Assembly: GCA_027487555.1 (NCBI GenBank) | Contig: JAIYDI010000044.1 | Span: forward strand, 1 to 53,254 | Reading direction: 5' to 3' | DNA: 53,254 nucleotides | Source: Hyphomicrobiales bacterium | GTDB taxonomy: Bacteria; Pseudomonadota; Alphaproteobacteria; Rhizobiales; Devosiaceae | Part shown: positions 50,113-53,254 of the stretch, one piece after another | Layout of the letters: every line of letters begins with the position of its first letter | Position numbering within the stretch: the stretch's first letter is position 1 | Made by a program: the position numbers and the translations under genes | The notes under the pieces: generated by a model | Told to the model about the DNA's origin: nothing | Databases searched by the model: none | Seen by the model: only the letters and a program-made list of their open reading frames with translations

Positions 50113-50350
50113 CCAACCCAAGGACTCTTCTCAAAACCTGAGGGAACTTGGGGCTCAGGTCACAATTCCGACTCTGGCTGATGGCGCTACGACGCTTTGT
50201 GAAGACGGCTAGCCGTTTCGCGCAAAATCCAGCCAAGGTGAATGCGGAAGTTTTCGAACTGTGCCGAGGAGCGCACCATATGCACTTGCGCAAGAGTGTC
50301 CCTGTGAGCGAGTTGTTCCGCACAGAATAAGTAGGAGCGGTCGGCCGGGG
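50113..50350. other. non-coding gap with an IS-end-like remnant
   Basis: Bases 50128-50161 (tcttctcaaaacctgaggga, then acttggggctcaggtca) read on the minus strand as tgacctgagccccaagttcc, which looks like the terminus of another IS3-type element, without any coding part. The remaining ~190 bases hold no convincing gene and presumably the araC promoter. Confidence 0.3.
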
Positions 50351-51283
50351 ATGCTGAGCCATAGTCAACTCTTAGCCTCCACAGACCCTGACGAGGCCTT
50401 CGAGTTCATGCGCAGCCGTTATCCTCATCTGCGGCGGCTGTCCGCCCTGCCTGCCGATGGCATGTACTTTTCTACCCGGGGTCTCTCGATAGGGTCGGGG
50501 TATCTGGCCGTGGCGAGCACGTCGGGATATCAGGCGTGGGGCCCGACGCTCGACAAGCTGATGGTCGTCGTACCCAGAAGTGGTGGGTTGCGGTTGTCCA
50601 CGAATCCGGACGTAACCTTTACCCGCGACGCCCCGGTGGTGCTGTTTCCCGAGGATGATTTCGGCAGTGAACTTGGTAAAGGCTTCGTCGGCCTCACCTA
50701 TGTTCTGTCTCGTTCGAAGCTTGTGCGGCTTGCCGAGGTGTCGGGCATACGCCTGCTCGAAGAAGTGACGTTGGGAGGCGTTCCGGCGACAGAAGGAGTT
50801 GGCGTTTTCAGCAGGTTATTGGTGTCCCACGTGGAGCTTGTTTCCCGTATTGCGCCGGATCGTCCTGATGCCCAGGTGCGATACCACCACATCAATGAAG
50901 CTCTGCAGCTCGCCTTTCTGGATTGTCTCGATCAGTCACCCGAACGCAGCAAGCCGCAAAGTTACTACACAGAGCGAGCATTGAGCGCGCTGCGGCTGTC
51001 TCCGGTTTATCGGGTTGGCGATCTCGCCAGGGCGGCAAATTGTAGTGTGCGCACCCTACAATATGCCCTGCAGCGCGACTTGGGCATGAGCGCCAAGGAC
51101 CTCATCGTCGAGCAGCGCCTAAAGGCAGCACGCTCTGCGTTGCAGGCGCGCGTCGCCGGTCAAAGCATCACCCAGATTGCTGCCGCAGCCGGGTTCGCCA
51201 ATGCAAGTCGATTCTCGGCGCAGTATCGCAATCGGTTTGGTGAACTGCCCTCGCAGACACTGACGCTGGTTATGCCAGATTAG
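50351..51283 (+). CDS. AraC-family transcriptional regulator
   Basis: The 310-residue protein has an N-terminal sensor domain of the AraC-binding-2 kind (about 20-190, DEAFEFMRSRYPHLRRLSAL) and a C-terminal double HTH (215-305): YRVGDLARAANCSVRTLQYALQRDLGMSAKDLI for the first, and ITQIAAAAGFANASRFSAQY-RNRFGELPSQTL for the second, the AraC signature. ATG at 50351 is chosen after ggtcggccgggg; the longer open frame lacks family residues. It lies between two IS elements and beside a solo ParA, with no clear target operon. Confidence 0.88.
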   Translation: MLSHSQLLASTDPDEAFEFMRSRYPHLRRLSALPADGMYFSTRGLSIGSGYLAVASTSGYQAWGPTLDKLMVVVPRSGGLRLSTNPDVTFTRDAPVVLFPEDDFGSELGKGFVGLTYVLSRSKLVRLAEVSGIRLLEEVTLGGVPATEGVGVFSRLLVSHVELVSRIAPDRPDAQVRYHHINEALQLAFLDCLDQSPERSKPQSYYTERALSALRLSPVYRVGDLARAANCSVRTLQYALQRDLGMSAKDLIVEQRLKAARSALQARVAGQSITQIAAAAGFANASRFSAQYRNRFGELPSQTLTLVMPD

Positions 51284-51416
51284 GGACGGCACACAAACCG
51301 CGCCTGTGTGGATCTTCGCGCACGAGGCAGTGGCAGATTTTTCAACTAAGTGTTTGGCGTTGTGAGTGCATGCCAGCTTGCAGCCTGGCTGGAACAACCA
51401 GAGAGAAACCCACTGG

Positions 51417-52058
51417 ATGCCTGCTTCTATCATAGTTGTTGCAAGCCAAAAGGGTGGCTCCGGCAAGACCAGCTGCACACTGAATTTGGGTGTACTTGCC
51501 GCTCAGGACGGCAAGACGCTGCTACTGGACTGCGATCCGCAGGGTTCGCTGATGTATTGGCGTGAGAGAAGGGAGACGCCTCAGCCTGAGACGCTGTCGG
51601 TGAGGTTGTCTCAATTGGATCAGAGCATTCTCATGGCCCGAACTCAGCCGAACGCGTACGTGTTCGTCGATACCCCACCGCATAATGACGCGGAAGTGTC
51701 TTCCGCGATGCGGATGGCGGACATAATTCTTGTACCCGTACGTCCTACGGGGCTCGATCTGCATGCAGCCGAGGCAACGCTCAAACTCGCCGCTGCAATG
51801 GCGAAACGAACACTTGTGATCCTGACGCAGTGTCATGCACCTCGCCTGATCATGGAGGCTCCGAGCGTCAGACAAGCGAGGGCGGTGTTTGCCGTGCTTG
51901 GTTGCCGCGTAGCAGAGCAGGCCATCATCCACAGGGCTACCGTGGAGCAGTCCGTAGCATCTGGTATGGCTGTCAGGGAGTTTGACCCTAACGGGCCAGC
52001 TGATCATGAATTCAGGCTGGTCTGGAAGCAGGTAAAGCGCGAGCTTTTGCGTCCCTAG
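51417..52058 (+). CDS. ParA-family ATPase (solo)
   Basis: The 213-residue protein is a small ParA/MinD-type deviant-Walker ATPase: ASQKGGSGKTSCTLNLGVLA (residues 7-26, signature Lys), LLLDCDPQGSLMYW (A' motif) and AYVFVDTPPHNDAEV (Walker B). There is no N-terminal HTH as in large plasmid ParA, and no ParB, centromere-like repeats or replication gene beside it. Solo ParAs of this size occur on integrative elements and plasmids. ATG 51417 (MPASIIVVASQKGG) is preferred over the open upstream codons. It may mark a second element different from the satellite. Confidence 0.88.
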   Translation: MPASIIVVASQKGGSGKTSCTLNLGVLAAQDGKTLLLDCDPQGSLMYWRERRETPQPETLSVRLSQLDQSILMARTQPNAYVFVDTPPHNDAEVSSAMRMADIILVPVRPTGLDLHAAEATLKLAAAMAKRTLVILTQCHAPRLIMEAPSVRQARAVFAVLGCRVAEQAIIHRATVEQSVASGMAVREFDPNGPADHEFRLVWKQVKRELLRP

Positions 52059-52139
52059 CGCAACTTCGATGTAGTGAATGGGCTTTGCCAACCAAACCCC
52101 AGCTCAAAGTCCAAGGCCGTGGATGAGCCTTGTTGTAGG

Positions 52140-52365
52140 TGAGCTGCTGCCGGTTTTGAGGACACCGAGTTAAGGTGTTTTTGGAACTGTGGAGTTTTGA
52201 TGGAGAGACGAAAGTTCAGCCGGGAGTTCAAGCTCGAGCCTGTTAGGCTGGTTAGGGAACGGGGCGTTGCTGTGGCGCAGGCGGCCCGTGATCTGGACCT
52301 GATTGAGAACGTGCTGCGCAAATGGGTGCGCGAGCAGTCTGCCGATCCGCAACGAGCCTTCCCGG
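52140..52365 (+). mobile_element. 5' remnant of an IS3-family element
   Basis: The left end begins tgagctgctgccggttttga (52140) and leads into orfA. The sequence stops in the middle of orfA at 52365, exactly where another IS3 element begins in the opposite orientation. The rest of this element is not in the window. Confidence 0.65.
52200..52365 (+). pseudogene. IS3-family OrfA, truncated by a second IS
   Basis: ERRKFSREFKLEPVRLVRER, then GVAVAQAARDLDLIENVLRK and WVREQSADPQRAFP are the first ~55 residues of an OrfA with its HTH. The family continues into a leucine zipper, which is replaced here by the terminus (tgacgttgccccc) of the adjoining element. Confidence 0.8.
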
Positions 52366-52383
52366 TGACGTTGCCCCCAACTT

Positions 52384-53234
52384 CTATCCAGCGTGACGTA
52401 GACTCGGGCGGCTGTTTTGGCCGATCTGGCCGGGTTGAGCGACGGGGGCTGGTGCGGAGCCTTGCATCGAGCGCAGCGCCAGATCCCGTCGCGGGTTGAA
52501 GGTGTCGGCGTATTCGGTTGGGGTGAGCCAGCCGAGCCGGGAGTGCGGTCGGTTGAGGTTGTAGTCGGCTCGCCAGGACGCCACGGTCGCCCTAACCTGT
52601 GAGAGCGAGGGGAACAGCGTCTCGTTGAGCAGCTCGTCCCGTAGCCGACCGTTGAAGCTCTCGATGAAGGCGTTCTGGATCGGCTTACCCGGAGCGATGT
52701 AGTGCCAGTCGAGCCGCTGCCGGTCAGCGAAGCTCAGGATGGCGTTCGAGGTGAACTCGGTACCGTTGTCGGAGACGATCATCTTCGGCCGGCCGCGGTT
52801 GGCGATGAGGGCCTCAAGCTCCCTCGCCACACGCAGCCCCGACAGCTACGTGTCGGCCACGAGCGCCAGGCATTCGCGGGTGCAGTCGTCGAACACCGTG
52901 AGCACCCGGATGCGCCGGCCATCGGTGAGTTGATCGGAGACGACCCGAAGGGCCGCGTAGCGAATTCCAGCGACCACCGATCATTGGGTTGTATCGGGAT
53001 CAGCATCGGCGCCCTGGTGCCCATCGCCCGCTTGCGGCCACCGCGGCGGCGCACCGTCAACTTCTCTTCCCGATAGATGCGGAACAGCCACTTATGGTTG
53101 ACCAGATGGCCCTCGCGCCGGAGCAGCACGTGCAGCCGGCGATAGCCGAACCGCCGACGCTCATGGGCAATCGCCTTCATCCGCTCACGCAGCACCACAT
53201 CATCGGTGCGAAGCGCCTGATAGCGCATCGTCAT
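52384..53234 (-). pseudogene. IS3-family OrfB with micro-insertion and internal stop
   Basis: The product is traced from RMKAIAHERRRFGYRRLHVL through NDRWSLEF, then a frameshift, then RARELEAL-type [60 protein letters not shown] and [18 protein letters not shown]. Removing 20 bases at 52942-52961 restores the family sequence DFVSDQLTDGRR-type (the Asp being Glu here). A further TAG (52846-52848) replaces a tyrosine-like codon in VADT-x-LSGLRV. The transposase is dead by both lesions. Confidence 0.85.
52942..52961 (-). repeat. 20-base micro-insertion, copy 3
   Basis: Read on the minus strand this is gctacgcggcccttcgggtc, one base different from copy 1, again directly after GAATTC and again at the first catalytic Asp-Phe of an IS3 OrfB, in a different element. 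Confidence 0.75.
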
Positions 53235-53254
53235 CCGGCAGCAGCCTAGAACTC

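Larger units (their letters stand above)
52366..53254 (-). mobile_element. IS3-family element, 3' part (runs off the window)
   Basis: The element's right terminus TGACGTTGCCCCC begins at 52366 and orfB is read from the window edge toward it on the minus strand. It inserted into the orfA of the previous element. Left end and orfA are outside the window, so the duplication could not be checked. Confidence 0.75.

Noticed and set aside
36085..53254. second copy of the tRNA-Ser 3' end as right attachment site
   Set aside because: I scanned for ttcgaatccctccctgcccg-like strings and found none; the site probably lies beyond the window or was lost in the IS-rich region.
1..53254. CRISPR array or rRNA genes
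   Set aside because: No regularly spaced direct repeats and no rRNA-like sequence were seen anywhere in the window.

Overview
The window is GC-rich chromosomal DNA from an alphaproteobacterium, most likely of the order Hyphomicrobiales. The basis is the gene set: AdhC/FghA/Gfa formaldehyde detoxification, an ATP12-type ATPase chaperone, SdhE coupled to mfd, an IalB-family exported protein, and a direct-repeat GAAC-N7-GAAC LexA site, which is the alphaproteobacterial type. A Devosia-like genus is a guess from overall protein flavour, not shown.

Bases 1-2300 are an accessory patch. An intact ISAs1-family element (241-1391) has 17-bp terminal repeats and a perfect 10-bp target duplication inside a palindromic intergenic repeat. 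Next to it are an orphan ParD antitoxin whose ParE toxin is cut to nine codons, and a solo YjhX-type protein.

Bases 2580-35954 are a dense housekeeping backbone. In order: chorismate mutase, GNAT, gatB, tgt, pgi, map; a LysR gene divergent from frmA-fghA-gfa; tRNA-Lys; a SPOR-like membrane protein; glmU-glmS-DUF2237; coaD; two cyclophilins; queA; crcB-rluC-HAD-atp12; dnaE; sdhE-mfd; an ialB-like gene; and a minus-strand operon of a split YeeE/YedE transporter with a FAD monooxygenase. Many of these genes overlap by 1-8 bases. Upstream of dnaE, four GAAC words spaced about one helical turn apart form two tandem LexA-type boxes in front of an unlisted 32-codon membrane microprotein with a strong ribosome site. 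This is a candidate SOS-induced SidA-like division inhibitor.

A tRNA-Ser(UGA) gene at 35995-36084 is followed directly by a P4-type integrase and a block of almost entirely minus-strand genes to about 48.8 kb. These include an AlpA-like regulator with its own promoter and palindromic operator, a Nu1-like small terminase, a possible head-tail-joining protein, a 1411-residue primase-polymerase fused to a P-loop ATPase carrying a four-cysteine cluster, and small genes of unknown function. No large terminase, capsid or tail gene is visible. The architecture fits a phage-satellite (PICI/P4-like) island.

Bases 48838-53254 are a junkyard of IS3-family elements around an AraC-type regulator and a solo ParA ATPase. 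Three near-identical 20-22-base insertions sit directly after a GA(A/C)TTC word inside two different IS3 transposase genes and break their frames. This looks like an undescribed micro-insertion or miniature palindromic element. The right boundary of the island was not found.
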